Positions 16,725-24,939 of a DNA stretch of 48,235 nt are shown here, piece by piece. The notes beneath the pieces were generated by a model that worked only from the letters and a program-made list of their open reading frames with translations, searched no databases and was not told where the DNA came from. The position numbers were made by a program, and so were the translations under genes. How positions within the stretch are numbered: position 1 is the first letter of the stretch; every line of letters begins with the position of its first letter. The DNA is taken from the NCBI GenBank assembly GCA_020850225.1, contig JADZFD010000020.1, forward strand, positions 1-48,235, given 5' to 3'. This DNA is from Saprospiraceae bacterium. GTDB lineage: Bacteria > Bacteroidota > Bacteroidia > Chitinophagales > Saprospiraceae.

Positions 16725-17047
16725 ACAACATAGAAACCAATAATGCAACCAAATGTGATCAGGCATGCATATCCCTGAAAACTGTGGATGATCCGGAAAT
16801 CGGGCTTAATGTAGTCGATCTGGGATTGATCTATGCACTGGATTTTGATGAAAACAATAAGATGGTTCAGTGCACGATGACACTGACTACTACTTTCTGT
16901 CCTATGGGAGAATCCATCACAAGCAATGTCATGATGGCACTGGAAATGTCTTTTCCCGGATACGAGATTGATGTACATCTTGTTTTTGATCCTCCCTGGG
17001 GTTTTCATATGATATCAGAGGAAGGAAGAATTTTTTTAGGACGATAA
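16721..17047 (+). CDS. MIP18/DUF59-type iron-sulfur assembly factor
   Basis: A 108-residue protein of the MIP18 (DUF59, PaaD/SufT-like) family, which helps insert iron-sulfur clusters. It has the family's opening VDDPEIGLNVVDLGLIY, the reactive-cysteine segment TTTFCPMGESIT (C60), and the ending VHLVFDPPWGFHMISEEGR. The N-terminus adds C12 and C16 before the domain. It is translationally coupled to the membrane gene upstream (ATGA overlap) and is followed eight bases later by the Rrf2 regulator. In this operon it probably serves cluster assembly or repair for a partner in the same stress response. Confidence 0.85.
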   Translation: MNNIETNNATKCDQACISLKTVDDPEIGLNVVDLGLIYALDFDENNKMVQCTMTLTTTFCPMGESITSNVMMALEMSFPGYEIDVHLVFDPPWGFHMISEEGRIFLGR

Positions 17048-17054
17048 ATAGATT

Positions 17055-17486
17055 ATGTTAAGTCTAAGTTGTAAGGCAGCTATTAAAGCAGTGGTTTATA
17101 TTGGTTCTAAGTATGAAAGTGATCAAAAATCCGGACTCAGGGAAGTGGCGGAACTGATAAATGAAAACGAACATACTATAGGGAAATTATTACAAAAACT
17201 GGTTAAAGCAAAGATTATCAACAGTGCCAAAGGACCCAATGGTGGATTTTACATCACTAAAGAACAGATAAGTCTACCAATTATTTACATTGTAGAGGCC
17301 ATTGACGGAAATGATGTTTTTGACAGGTGTGCACTGGGACTGAGCAAATGCAGCGAATCCAAACCTTGTCCGCTGCACGATGATTTTAAATCTATCCGTA
17401 ACGACTTCAAACAAATGTGCCTTAACAAAAAAATCATTGACCTGTACGAACAATTCAACAGTGGATTGTCTTACCTCATTAACTGA
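17055..17486 (+). CDS. Rrf2-family transcriptional regulator with an iron-sulfur cysteine triad
   Basis: A 143-residue winged-helix regulator of the Rrf2 family (IscR, NsrR, RsrR). The DNA-binding part runs from MLSLSCKAAIKAVVYIG to LQKLVKAKIINSAKGPNGGFYI. Three cysteines, C92, C99 and C105 (RCALGLSKCSESKPCPLH), form CX6CX5C, suitable for a 2Fe-2S or 4Fe-4S cluster; IscR has CX5CX5C and NsrR of Bacillus CX7CX5C. It is the last gene of the DUF1858/membrane/MIP18 operon and likely regulates it, possibly through the inverted repeats at 14514-14565. Naming it NsrR or IscR is not justified. It ends eight bases from the convergent oxyR gene, with no terminator between. Confidence 0.85.
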   Translation: MLSLSCKAAIKAVVYIGSKYESDQKSGLREVAELINENEHTIGKLLQKLVKAKIINSAKGPNGGFYITKEQISLPIIYIVEAIDGNDVFDRCALGLSKCSESKPCPLHDDFKSIRNDFKQMCLNKKIIDLYEQFNSGLSYLIN

Positions 17487-17493
17487 TGTATTG

Positions 17494-18432
17494 TCACTCT
17501 TTACCGAAGTCAGACTCAAATGAGGCTTTTATGTACAAAAGTTCAGGTGTAATCTTTAATTGTATCTCCCTTGAAATGAGCTTTAGAATTTTATGTTTCA
17601 CAAAATGTTCGTGCGTAACCAGCTCGATTTGCCGAAATGGTGCAGGTTCTTTGAAAAAATGAATAAATTTTCTGTCATCAGGACTAAAATCTGTCAGGGA
17701 TAATAACGGAAGCAGCGTTTTACCACGTGAAGCATGAGTAAACCGTATCAGGCTATCAATAGAGCCTGCCTTGAAATGTATGTTATTTCCTGAAAACGGA
17801 TTGTTGTTGTCTAAATCGCATATATTGACTACCTGTGAACGCATACAGTGACTTTCCTCCATTAACCAAAAGTTTTCCGTATTCATATCCTCCGGCATTA
17901 TTTTGCCAGCAGCTGGTTTTGAAAGGTCAAAGTACACAAATTCTTCGTTGTAAAGCGGGTATTCTTTAAGTTCGGGATCATGGAGCGGAGGCGATACAAT
18001 ACCTATATCCAGATCTCTTGACTTAAGTTGACGAACTATTGAGTTCGTACTGTTTTCTTTTATCTGAATCTGCAAATCAGGATACCTGGTTGCAAAATCC
18101 TGCAGAAAATTAGGTAATAAAAAAGGAGCAACGGTATGTATGCAACCAATCTTAATTAATCCTTTGACCTCACCTTTGATTTCTTTGGTAAGCTCCTCCA
18201 ATTGTGATATTTCGTACGTGATTTGCTTTAATTGATTTATAATAAGCCTGCCTTCTTTTGTTACAGTTACTGGTTTGGTTTTCCGGTCAAATATCTTAAT
18301 TCCAATTTCATCTTCAAATTTGGATATCATCGTACTCAAAGTTGATTGGGATATGTAACAATGCTCAGCTGCTCTTTCAAAATGCAAATGTTCAGCAACC
18401 GCCAAAACATAGAAAAATTGTTGTATATTCAT
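17494..18432 (-). CDS. oxyR: Hydrogen peroxide-sensing LysR-type regulator OxyR
   Basis: A 312-residue LysR-family regulator with N-terminal winged helix-turn-helix (MNIQQFFYVLAVAEHLHFERAAEHCYISQSTLSTMI) and a substrate-domain fold. The redox pair is visible: C196 and C205 in SHCMRSQVVNIC, nine residues apart like C199/C208 of Escherichia coli OxyR, in the same GHCLR-like context. Oxidation by hydrogen peroxide to a disulfide should switch it to an activator. It is divergent from katA, 90 bases away, with its own TATATTTG box at 18483-18476. TATC/GATA repeats at 18439-18463 lie between the two genes and are the probable binding site for katA activation and autoregulation. Confidence 0.92.
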   Translation of the reverse strand: MNIQQFFYVLAVAEHLHFERAAEHCYISQSTLSTMISKFEDEIGIKIFDRKTKPVTVTKEGRLIINQLKQITYEISQLEELTKEIKGEVKGLIKIGCIHTVAPFLLPNFLQDFATRYPDLQIQIKENSTNSIVRQLKSRDLDIGIVSPPLHDPELKEYPLYNEEFVYFDLSKPAAGKIMPEDMNTENFWLMEESHCMRSQVVNICDLDNNNPFSGNNIHFKAGSIDSLIRFTHASRGKTLLPLLSLTDFSPDDRKFIHFFKEPAPFRQIELVTHEHFVKHKILKLISREIQLKITPELLYIKASFESDFGKE

Positions 18433-18438
18433 CTATTA

Positions 18439-18463
18439 TATCAATAATACTATCTAAAATATC
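18439..18463. promoter_or_regulatory. Candidate OxyR binding site between oxyR and katA
   Basis: TATC occurs at 18439, 18451 and 18460 (GATA on the other strand), with a fourth related CATC at 18430; roughly one helical turn apart, as in the four-repeat OxyR element. Centred about 40-50 bases upstream of the katA -7 box. Confidence 0.5.
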
Positions 18464-18475
18464 GTTTTTATAAAA

Positions 18476-18483
18476 CAAATATA
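18476..18483 (-). promoter_or_regulatory. -7 box TATATTTG of oxyR
   Basis: Reverse-strand TAnnTTTG; the TATC/GATA repeats lie downstream of it, in a position where bound OxyR could repress its own gene. Confidence 0.5.
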
Positions 18484-18488
18484 CATTG

Positions 18489-18496
18489 TATCTTTG
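18489..18496 (+). promoter_or_regulatory. -7 box TATCTTTG of katA
   Basis: Perfect TAnnTTTG, 26 bases before the katA ATG, back to back with the oxyR box. Confidence 0.65.
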
Positions 18497-18522
18497 CACA
18501 AAACACAAAAATATCCACAAAT

Positions 18523-19989
18523 ATGAATAATGAGAACAAAAAAAATCTGACTTCCGTATCAGGAAGACCTATTGCTGAAAACCAGAACGTAAAAACAGCA
18601 GGTAAACGTGGACCAATGTTGTTGGAGGATTATTGGTTTTTGGAAAAGTTAGCGCATTTTGACAGAGAGGTCATCCCTGAGCGCAGAATGCACGCCAAAG
18701 GATCCGGTGCTTTCGGCAAATTTACCGTAACAAACGATATTAGTAAATATACCAAAGCTGCCTTGTTTTCCAAAGTAGGAAAAGAAACAGACGTATTCGT
18801 TCGTTTTTCAACCGTAGCAGGAGAGCGTGGTGCTGCTGATGCAGAGCGTGACATCCGGGGTTTTGCGATGAAGTTTTATACTGAAGAAGGCAACTGGGAT
18901 CTTGCCGGCAACAATACACCGGTATTTTTTCTGAGAGATCCGTACCGTTTTACAGATTTGAATAAGGCTGTAAAAAGAGATCCAAGAACGAATTTGAGAT
19001 GCCCTAACCACAATTGGGACTTCTGGACTTTATTGCCGGAAGCACTGCATCAGGTTACCATAACGATGAGTGAACGAGGTATTCCCAAATCATACAGACA
19101 CATGAACGGTTATGGCAGCCATACTTTCAGCCTGATTAATGCTGCGAATGAGCGTGTTTGGGTAAAGTTCCATTTCAAAACGGAACAGGGAATTCAGAAT
19201 CTGAGCAATGAAGAGGCGCAGAACATAGTAGGTAAAGACAGGGAAAGTCATCAAAGAGACTTATACAATGCTATTGAAAAAGGTGATTTCCCGAGATGGC
19301 GCATGAAAATCCAGGTGATGACTGAAGAGCAGGCAAATCAATGCAAGTTCAATCCGTTTGACCTGACTAAAGTATGGCCTCACGGTGATTATCCGCTGAT
19401 TGATGTAGGCGTTATGGAACTTAACCGCAACCCGGAGAACTACTTCGCAGACGTAGAACAGGCTGCCTTTAATCCTGCGAATGTTGTGCCCGGTATTGGA
19501 TTTTCACCAGATAAAATGTTGCAGGGTCGTCTTTTTTCCTATGGAGATGCACAGCGATACAGATTAGGAGTAAATCACTATCAGATTCCTGTAAATACAC
19601 CCAAATGTCCTTTCCATAATTATCACAGAGACGGAGCAATGCGGGTAGATGGTAATGAAGGTTCGACATTACACTATTTTCCAAACAGCTATGGTCAGTG
19701 GGAAGAAAATAAGCAGCATACTGAACCTGCACTGCATCTTTACGGAGATGCAGACCACCACAATTTCAGAGAGGATGACGATGACTACTACACACAACCG
19801 GGCAATTTGTTCCGCCTGATGAATGCCGATCAAAAACAGCGTTTATTTGACAATACAGCTGGTGAAGTTGGAGGAGCAGATAAGTTTATTCAGATACGAC
19901 ATATTCAGAATTGTTACAAAGCAGACCCGGCATACGGTGAAGGTGTAGCTAAAGCGTTGAATATACCTATGAGTGAGGTTCATGCATAA
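18523..19989 (+). CDS. katA: Heme catalase, small-subunit (clade 3) type
   Basis: Catalase converts hydrogen peroxide to water and oxygen. The 488-residue length is that of small-subunit monofunctional catalases. The distal His is in [18 protein letters not shown], the distal Asn in [14 protein letters not shown], and the proximal heme-ligand Tyr in [35 protein letters not shown] is the usual NADPH/heme-core segment. There is no signal peptide, so it acts in the cytoplasm. Position next to divergent oxyR, with an intervening GATA-repeat site, indicates peroxide induction. It ends in a strong bidirectional terminator. Confidence 0.97.
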   Translation: MNNENKKNLTSVSGRPIAENQNVKTAGKRGPMLLEDYWFLEKLAHFDREVIPERRMHAKGSGAFGKFTVTNDISKYTKAALFSKVGKETDVFVRFSTVAGERGAADAERDIRGFAMKFYTEEGNWDLAGNNTPVFFLRDPYRFTDLNKAVKRDPRTNLRCPNHNWDFWTLLPEALHQVTITMSERGIPKSYRHMNGYGSHTFSLINAANERVWVKFHFKTEQGIQNLSNEEAQNIVGKDRESHQRDLYNAIEKGDFPRWRMKIQVMTEEQANQCKFNPFDLTKVWPHGDYPLIDVGVMELNRNPENYFADVEQAAFNPANVVPGIGFSPDKMLQGRLFSYGDAQRYRLGVNHYQIPVNTPKCPFHNYHRDGAMRVDGNEGSTLHYFPNSYGQWEENKQHTEPALHLYGDADHHNFREDDDDYYTQPGNLFRLMNADQKQRLFDNTAGEVGGADKFIQIRHIQNCYKADPAYGEGVAKALNIPMSEVHA

Positions 19990-20010
19990 TTGAGTTTAGA
20001 TGTACAATAA

Positions 20011-20050
20011 AAAAAAGGTCGGTTATTTTGAAATAACCGACCTTTTTTTT
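20011..20050. terminator. Bidirectional terminator between katA and the M50 protease gene
   Basis: Perfect 18-bp self-complementary stem (A-tract, GGTCGGTTATTT, TG, then the exact complement ending in T-tract). Serves katA on the forward and the M50/acyl-CoA dehydrogenase unit on the reverse strand. Confidence 0.92.
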
Positions 20051-20080
20051 ATATGTATAGCCATATTAAATATAATAGTA

Positions 20081-21205
20081 TCAGTCAATCTTGCTTCTGA
20101 TATAGGCTTCAATATCATTGCGGTCGATGACACCTGTGATTACATCGTCTTCTACTACTGACAGAATGCCGATACCCTGGTCACGCATAATGCTGATCGC
20201 TTTCTGGAGAGATATGGCTGGCGATACATGTTTTCTCTTGTCAGACATAAATTCATTGACACTTTTATCCATATCATTGGACTCAATAACATCCTGAATA
20301 AATAATTCAGGAACATTTCCCGAAAGGTTGCCCATAGAGTCAAAAACTAAAAAATTATGTTCCCCATTTGATTTATACAATTCAGTTACCTTACTGTATG
20401 TATCGCCGAGATGCAGGCGTGTAAAAGAAGTACGCATGATATCTCTCACTGTAACATCGCCGATTATAGATTGTAATTTTGTCTGACTATATTCCTGTCC
20501 TGCCATCATATATATGAATATACCTATCAGTGACAACATCAGTTGCTGATCAAAAACACCGAAAATAACGAAGCCTATGGCAAACACTCTGCCTACAAAA
20601 GAGGCTATGCGGGTCGCTTTTACTTTTCCATATTTCAATGCCAGCAAGGACCTTAATATACGCCCACCATCCATGGGAAAAGCAGGTATCAGATTGAAAA
20701 AGAACAATGTGAAGTTGACTAAAGACAATAATCTGACAAAATCAAGCGGGTCGTCCAGATTGTAGGTACTTAAATCCAATGAGAATTTTCCAGTAACAAA
20801 ATACATAACCACTCCTATCAGTATTCCCAATATCAGATTGACCAGAGGACCATTGAGTGTTATCAGAAACTCCTGGGCAGGCTTGTCGGGGATGAACTTC
20901 ATACGTGCTACTCCTCCTATGGGCGATACAATGATATCTAAGGTGTCGACACCAAATTTTTTGGCAGTCAGTGCGTGCCCATACTCATGTAAAACCACGC
21001 AAACGAACACAAACAGCACCAGTAGAGCATAAGCAACTCCCTGCCATAATTTCATCTCGTTGGTCAGTATGGTATACGATACAAAGAAGACCAATATTCC
21101 AAAACTCCAGTGTATCTTGACCGGAATATCAAAAAATGTTCCCAGATGCCAGGATTTACCGATACTCTCTAAAGCTTTGGTATTTATGCGTTTTCTGTCT
21201 TCCAA
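20081..21205 (-). CDS. Site-2-protease-like M50 membrane metalloprotease with C-terminal CBS domains
   Basis: A 374-residue membrane zinc protease. The zinc motif HEYGH (H73, E74, H77) lies in a transmembrane segment (VLHEYGHALTAKKFG), and the third ligand region is NLIPAFPMDGGRILRSLLAL. The C-terminal third carries a CBS pair (VTVRDIMRTSFTRL...; MSDKRKHVSPAISLQKAISIMRDQGIGILSVVE...GVIDRNDI), typical of SpoIVFB/Rip-like proteases that are thought to sense adenosine nucleotides. The substrate is unknown. The frame opens with TTG at 21205, inside the last codons of the acyl-CoA dehydrogenase gene (22-base overlap), so the two are probably co-transcribed. Confidence 0.88.
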   Translation of the reverse strand: MEDRKRINTKALESIGKSWHLGTFFDIPVKIHWSFGILVFFVSYTILTNEMKLWQGVAYALLVLFVFVCVVLHEYGHALTAKKFGVDTLDIIVSPIGGVARMKFIPDKPAQEFLITLNGPLVNLILGILIGVVMYFVTGKFSLDLSTYNLDDPLDFVRLLSLVNFTLFFFNLIPAFPMDGGRILRSLLALKYGKVKATRIASFVGRVFAIGFVIFGVFDQQLMLSLIGIFIYMMAGQEYSQTKLQSIIGDVTVRDIMRTSFTRLHLGDTYSKVTELYKSNGEHNFLVFDSMGNLSGNVPELFIQDVIESNDMDKSVNEFMSDKRKHVSPAISLQKAISIMRDQGIGILSVVEDDVITGVIDRNDIEAYIRSKID

Positions 21206-22362
21206 AGTGGTTCGTATAATTGACCTTTAAGTATATTTCTGCTGATGACAACCCTTTGCATTTCTGAAGTACCTTCGTAGATTTGAGTGATTTTGGCATC
21301 CCTGAGCAGCCTTTCCACATGATATTCCCGGACATATCCGTATCCGCCGTGTATCTGAACAGCTTCTACAGTCTGACGCATAGCTACTTCTGAAGCATAC
21401 AATTTGGCCATAGCTGCTGCAGATGTATAGTCCATACCCTGATCCTTCATCCATGCGGCTCTGTACACAAGTAGACGGGCAGCTTCAATTTCGGTTGCCA
21501 TATCGGCAAGTTTGAAAGCTATAGCCTGATGCTGACTGATTGGCCTGCCAAAAGCTTCTCTTTCTTTGGAGTATTTAACAGCGAGTTCGTAGGCACCGGC
21601 AGCAATACCAAGTGCTTGGGCAGCTATACCTATTCTGCCGCCATTCAGTACTTTCATGGCAAATTTAAACCCAAATCCATCCTCACCAATTCGGTTTTCT
21701 TTCGGTACCTTAACATCGTTATACATAATCGTATGTGTATCCGAAGCTCTGATACCCAGCTTATCTTCCTTGGCTCCGATAACTACGCCATCCCATCCCG
21801 TTTCTACTATAAATGCATTGATTCCATGATGTGCTTTATCCGGATATGTTTGTGCAATCACCAAATGTATGGAAGACTTACCTCCGTTGGTTATCCAGTT
21901 TTTAGTACCGTTCAGTACATAATGATCACCATGATCAATAGCCGTGGTACGTTGACTCGTAGCATCACTGCCGGCTTCAGGTTCTGACAGACAAAAAGAG
22001 CCGATAATTTCACCTGAAGCAAGTCTGGTCAGATATTTTCTTTTTTGTTCTTCTGTCCCGAAAGTCTCAAGTCCCCAGCATACCAGCGAATTATTGACAG
22101 ACATGATTACAGAGCATGAACTGTCCACTTTGCTGATTTCTTCCATAGCCAGCACATAGGATATCGTATCCATGCCTCCTCCGTGATATTCCGGTGAGAC
22201 CATCATACCCAGGAATCCCATTTCACCCATCCTCTTTACCTGTTCTGTAGGATGTATCATGTTCTTGTCTCTTTCGATTACGCCGGGCAGCAACTCCTGC
22301 TGTGTAAACTCCCGTGCTGCCTGCTGAACTGCAATTTGTTCTTCGTTTAGTTCAAATATCAT
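21184..22362 (-). CDS. Acyl-CoA dehydrogenase (short-chain/butyryl-CoA type likely)
   Basis: A 392-residue FAD flavoprotein that introduces the alpha-beta double bond in acyl-CoA. N-terminal helices begin MIFELNEEQIAVQQAAREFTQQELLP; the FAD/substrate loops are GSFCLSEPEAGSDATSQRTTA and LNGTKNWITNGGKSS; the C-terminal helical domain has AFGRPISQHQAIAFKLADM and VQIHGGYGYVREYHVERLLRDAK. The catalytic Glu is in IYEGTSEMQR, at the position used by short-chain and butyryl-CoA dehydrogenases. Chain-length preference cannot be proved. No electron-transfer flavoprotein genes are nearby. A TATATTTG box at 22409-22402 starts the unit. Confidence 0.93.
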   Translation of the reverse strand: MIFELNEEQIAVQQAAREFTQQELLPGVIERDKNMIHPTEQVKRMGEMGFLGMMVSPEYHGGGMDTISYVLAMEEISKVDSSCSVIMSVNNSLVCWGLETFGTEEQKRKYLTRLASGEIIGSFCLSEPEAGSDATSQRTTAIDHGDHYVLNGTKNWITNGGKSSIHLVIAQTYPDKAHHGINAFIVETGWDGVVIGAKEDKLGIRASDTHTIMYNDVKVPKENRIGEDGFGFKFAMKVLNGGRIGIAAQALGIAAGAYELAVKYSKEREAFGRPISQHQAIAFKLADMATEIEAARLLVYRAAWMKDQGMDYTSAAAMAKLYASEVAMRQTVEAVQIHGGYGYVREYHVERLLRDAKITQIYEGTSEMQRVVISRNILKGQLYEPLWKTENA

Positions 22363-22401
22363 TACTATAGATTATTATTTTGTCAAAATGTGAATATGCT
22401 G

Positions 22402-22409
22402 CAAATATA
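22402..22409 (-). promoter_or_regulatory. -7 box TATATTTG of the acyl-CoA dehydrogenase unit
   Basis: Reverse-strand TAnnTTTG, 39 bases before the ATG at 22362. Confidence 0.5.
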
Positions 22410-22439
22410 AAAAAAAATAATAGATTTAAGTATCTGTTT

Positions 22440-23060
22440 TTAAAACAAACGCAACTGATTTTCATCAGGATATAATCTGAAACTCATACGATGGTGCGGA
22501 GTTACACCATATCTGAGTATGGCCTGTCTGTGTTCTTTAGTAGGATATCCTTTATTGCGGTTCCAGTGATACTCAGGAAATTCTGTATGCAGGAGGTCTA
22601 AATATTCATCCCTGTATGTCTTGGCAAGAACCGATGCAGCAGCAATACTGACGTACTTACCGTCTCCTTTTACTATACATTCATGAGGTGTATTTCCGTA
22701 GGGTATAAACTTATTGCCATCTACGATGATATGATTAGGTTGAATATTCAAACCATCCAGCGCACGGTGCATGGATCGTACAGATGCCCAAAGTATATTG
22801 TAATGATCTATCTCTGCCGGTTGCATTAGAGCAACAGCATAGGACAGAGCTTCTTTTTCAATTATTACCCGAAGCCGGTTGCGCTGTTTTTCTGTCAGCA
22901 CTTTTGAATCATTCAATTCCAAATCATAGAAATCATCAGGCAATATCACGGCTGCAGCAAATACAGGTCCGGCAAGACAGCCGCGTCCCGCTTCATCACA
23001 GCCTGCTTCCGGATATACTCCTGAATGATTGGCGGCAAGCCGTGTAAATATCCTACTCAT
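22440..23060 (-). CDS. rnhB: Ribonuclease HII
   Basis: RNase HII removes single ribonucleotides and RNA primers from RNA-DNA hybrids. The catalytic segment DEAGRGCLAGPVFAAAVIL gives the first Asp/Glu pair (a Cys replaces the more usual Pro in GRGPLAGP, a change often seen in this phylum). VDGNKFIPYG and IAAASVLAKTYRDEYL carry the remaining acidic residues. The chain is ~206 residues from the ATG at 23060. That start is chosen because a TTG alternative at 23075 is weaker and ATG 23060 overlaps the stop of the upstream permease by eight bases (ATGAGTAG), implying translational coupling. Confidence 0.95.
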   Translation of the reverse strand: MSRIFTRLAANHSGVYPEAGCDEAGRGCLAGPVFAAAVILPDDFYDLELNDSKVLTEKQRNRLRVIIEKEALSYAVALMQPAEIDHYNILWASVRSMHRALDGLNIQPNHIIVDGNKFIPYGNTPHECIVKGDGKYVSIAAASVLAKTYRDEYLDLLHTEFPEYHWNRNKGYPTKEHRQAILRYGVTPHHRMSFRLYPDENQLRLF

Positions 23061-24294
23061 ATCTGAGCGCTTCAATCGGATCCAACCTGGAAGCCTTGAT
23101 GGCCGGTATTAGTCCGGATATCAAACCGACAACAATACACATGGTAAAGCCTAATGCCATCCAGTTCCATGGAATAAGAAATTGACCACCCACCAGGAGC
23201 GACACGCCAAAGCCCATCAGTATACCCAGAAAAATACCCGCAATGCCACCAATAAGACAGATGATGATAGCTTCAATCAGAAATTGAAACCGTATGTTCC
23301 TCCTTGTAGCTCCAAGTGCCTTGCGAATTCCGATCTCACGGGTACGCTCTGTTACCGATACAAGCATTATATTCATCAATCCGATAGATGCTCCCAACAA
23401 TGTTAATAGTGCAATTATAATAGTACCCCATCTAAGTGAGGTCGTCATAGACTTTAACTGATTGAGTATACCATCACTTTTCTGTATTTCAAAGTCATTG
23501 GTATCTGCTATTTTAAGCTTTCGGACATTGCGCATGACGCCGATAGCATGACTGATTGCATTGTCCAGATCACTGGAATTGGCAACCGATACGGTTACAT
23601 TATAGTTTTTATCGCTGTATCCATATAAGGTTTTGGCATTGTACAGCGTAATGAATACACGACGATCATTGGAACCTCCCGTTGAAGAACCTTTTGACTT
23701 TAATGTACCTACAACCAGAAAGCGATTGCTGTTAATAATCACAATCCGGCCAATTGCTTTTTCAGCCTTCTTACTAAAAAGCATATCAACAATCTCCGAA
23801 CCTAAAATGACTTTATTCCCCGTAGACATAACTTCACTCGCAGTGAAATTTCTCCCGGATTCCAGTTCATAGGATGATGTATTGATATAGTTTTCATCGA
23901 TTCCGACCACTCTTACATTGGGATTGGTTTTATAACTGGCATATTTAATTTCGGCATTATTGGATCCAAAAGCATCTACGGACACTTTTGAAGTACTGTA
24001 ACTGTATGTTTCTTTGAAACTCATAGCCTGATTAAAATTGACAGGATCGGCATTTTTTTTCTTTTTGCCCTTATCTGTCACATTCAGTGTCTCTGACAGA
24101 GGTTTGATATTAAATGAATTTGCACCCAGTTTGTTGAAATTGTTACTCATCGAAAAAAGTATACTGTCAATTGCTGTCAGAATGCCTACAAGACAGGTTA
24201 TACCAACGGCAATAATCATAAGTGTGAGCATCGATCTCAGCAGATTCGCACGGATTGAACCCAATGCAAGTTTAAAATTTTCGATATTATTCAT
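23053..24294 (-). CDS. MacB/FtsX-family ABC transporter permease
   Basis: A permease of the MacB type: an N-terminal transmembrane helix (SMLTLMIIAVGITCLVGILTAI), a large periplasmic MacB_PCD-like domain (~residues 45-270), and three C-terminal helices (IIIALLTLLGASIGLMNIMLVSV; LIEAIIICLIGGIAGIFLGILMG; MALGFTMCIVVGLISGLIPAIKA). The typical cytoplasmic motif SVTERTREIGIRKALGATRRNI and end SRLDPIEALRYE are present. Its ATPase partner is not in this window, so the cargo is unknown. The ATG at 24294 is chosen: a TTG start at 24312 would lie upstream of the TACATTTG -7 box (24306-24299), which is only four bases from this ATG. Confidence 0.9.
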   Translation of the reverse strand: MNNIENFKLALGSIRANLLRSMLTLMIIAVGITCLVGILTAIDSILFSMSNNFNKLGANSFNIKPLSETLNVTDKGKKKKNADPVNFNQAMSFKETYSYSTSKVSVDAFGSNNAEIKYASYKTNPNVRVVGIDENYINTSSYELESGRNFTASEVMSTGNKVILGSEIVDMLFSKKAEKAIGRIVIINSNRFLVVGTLKSKGSSTGGSNDRRVFITLYNAKTLYGYSDKNYNVTVSVANSSDLDNAISHAIGVMRNVRKLKIADTNDFEIQKSDGILNQLKSMTTSLRWGTIIIALLTLLGASIGLMNIMLVSVTERTREIGIRKALGATRRNIRFQFLIEAIIICLIGGIAGIFLGILMGFGVSLLVGGQFLIPWNWMALGFTMCIVVGLISGLIPAIKASRLDPIEALRYE

Positions 24295-24298
24295 ACAA

Positions 24299-24306
24299 CA
24301 AATGTA
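24299..24306 (-). promoter_or_regulatory. -7 box TACATTTG of the permease gene
   Basis: Reverse-strand TAnnTTTG ending four bases before ATG 24294; decides the start and implies a leaderless transcript. Confidence 0.5.
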
Positions 24307-24441
24307 AATCAATTATTTTTGAACACATAAAATTAAGTTTTCTTTACTACACATTCCTATGGTTAATAGAAATACAACCTGTTTTCGACGACGAATCATA
24401 CTTTATTTGACAAAATTGGAATTACCGATAACAAAAAAACT

Positions 24442-24449
24442 TACTTTTG
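24442..24449 (+). promoter_or_regulatory. -7 box TACTTTTG of gldH
   Basis: Perfect TAnnTTTG, 22 bases before the TTG start of gldH. Confidence 0.55.
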
Positions 24450-24471
24450 TGATTAATTTATAGAATCCACC

Positions 24472-24936
24472 TTGAAATATCTCATTTATTTTATTCTGTT
24501 TGCTACCATTGTATCCTGTACTTCAAAAGAAGTATATAATAAAACGTATACCATCGGCGAGGTATGGACTTACAATGATTCGCTTGTGTATGATTATACT
24601 ATTCAGGACACACTGATTCCCTATAATCTGTTTCTTACTATAACGCATGGTAAGGATTACAAATATGAAAATCTCTATGTCAATGCGTCTACATTATTTC
24701 CTGACGGCAGAAGAACTTCCTATCCTGTATCACTTGAATTGGCTGATGATCACGGCCAATGGGTAGGTCAATGCAGCGGTAGTGAATGTACTACAGAAAT
24801 AGGGATGGCCAACAATGCATATTTTCAGAAACCCGGTAAATATCAGTTGGTACTGAAACAATTTTCAAGGACAGATACATTGTCCGGAATCCGGTCCTTA
24901 CAACTACAGATTGTACAATCTGATATAAAAAAATAA
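24472..24936 (+). CDS. gldH: Gliding motility lipoprotein GldH
   Basis: A 154-residue lipoprotein. The signal peptide KYLIYFILFATIVSC ends in a lipobox (IVSC, Cys16). The mature part matches the GldH family: NKTYTIGEVWTYNDSLVYDYTIQDTLIPYNLFLTITH, then YENLYVNASTLFPDG, and the end KPGKYQLVLKQFSRTDTLSGIRSL. GldH is required for gliding in Flavobacterium and is found in bacteria with a type IX system, though its exact role is not settled. The start is TTG: no ATG exists in frame before the signal peptide. The next gene begins three bases after its stop. Confidence 0.88.
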   Translation: MKYLIYFILFATIVSCTSKEVYNKTYTIGEVWTYNDSLVYDYTIQDTLIPYNLFLTITHGKDYKYENLYVNASTLFPDGRRTSYPVSLELADDHGQWVGQCSGSECTTEIGMANNAYFQKPGKYQLVLKQFSRTDTLSGIRSLQLQIVQSDIKK

Positions 24937-24939
24937 GTT

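Noticed and set aside
17055-17486. Calling the Rrf2 protein NsrR or IscR
   Set aside because: Cysteine spacing CX6CX5C fits neither exactly, and isc/suf genes are not adjacent.
20011-20050. Long palindrome as a regulatory operator
   Set aside because: A- and T-tracts flank a GC-containing perfect stem between two convergent gene ends, the standard form of a bidirectional terminator.
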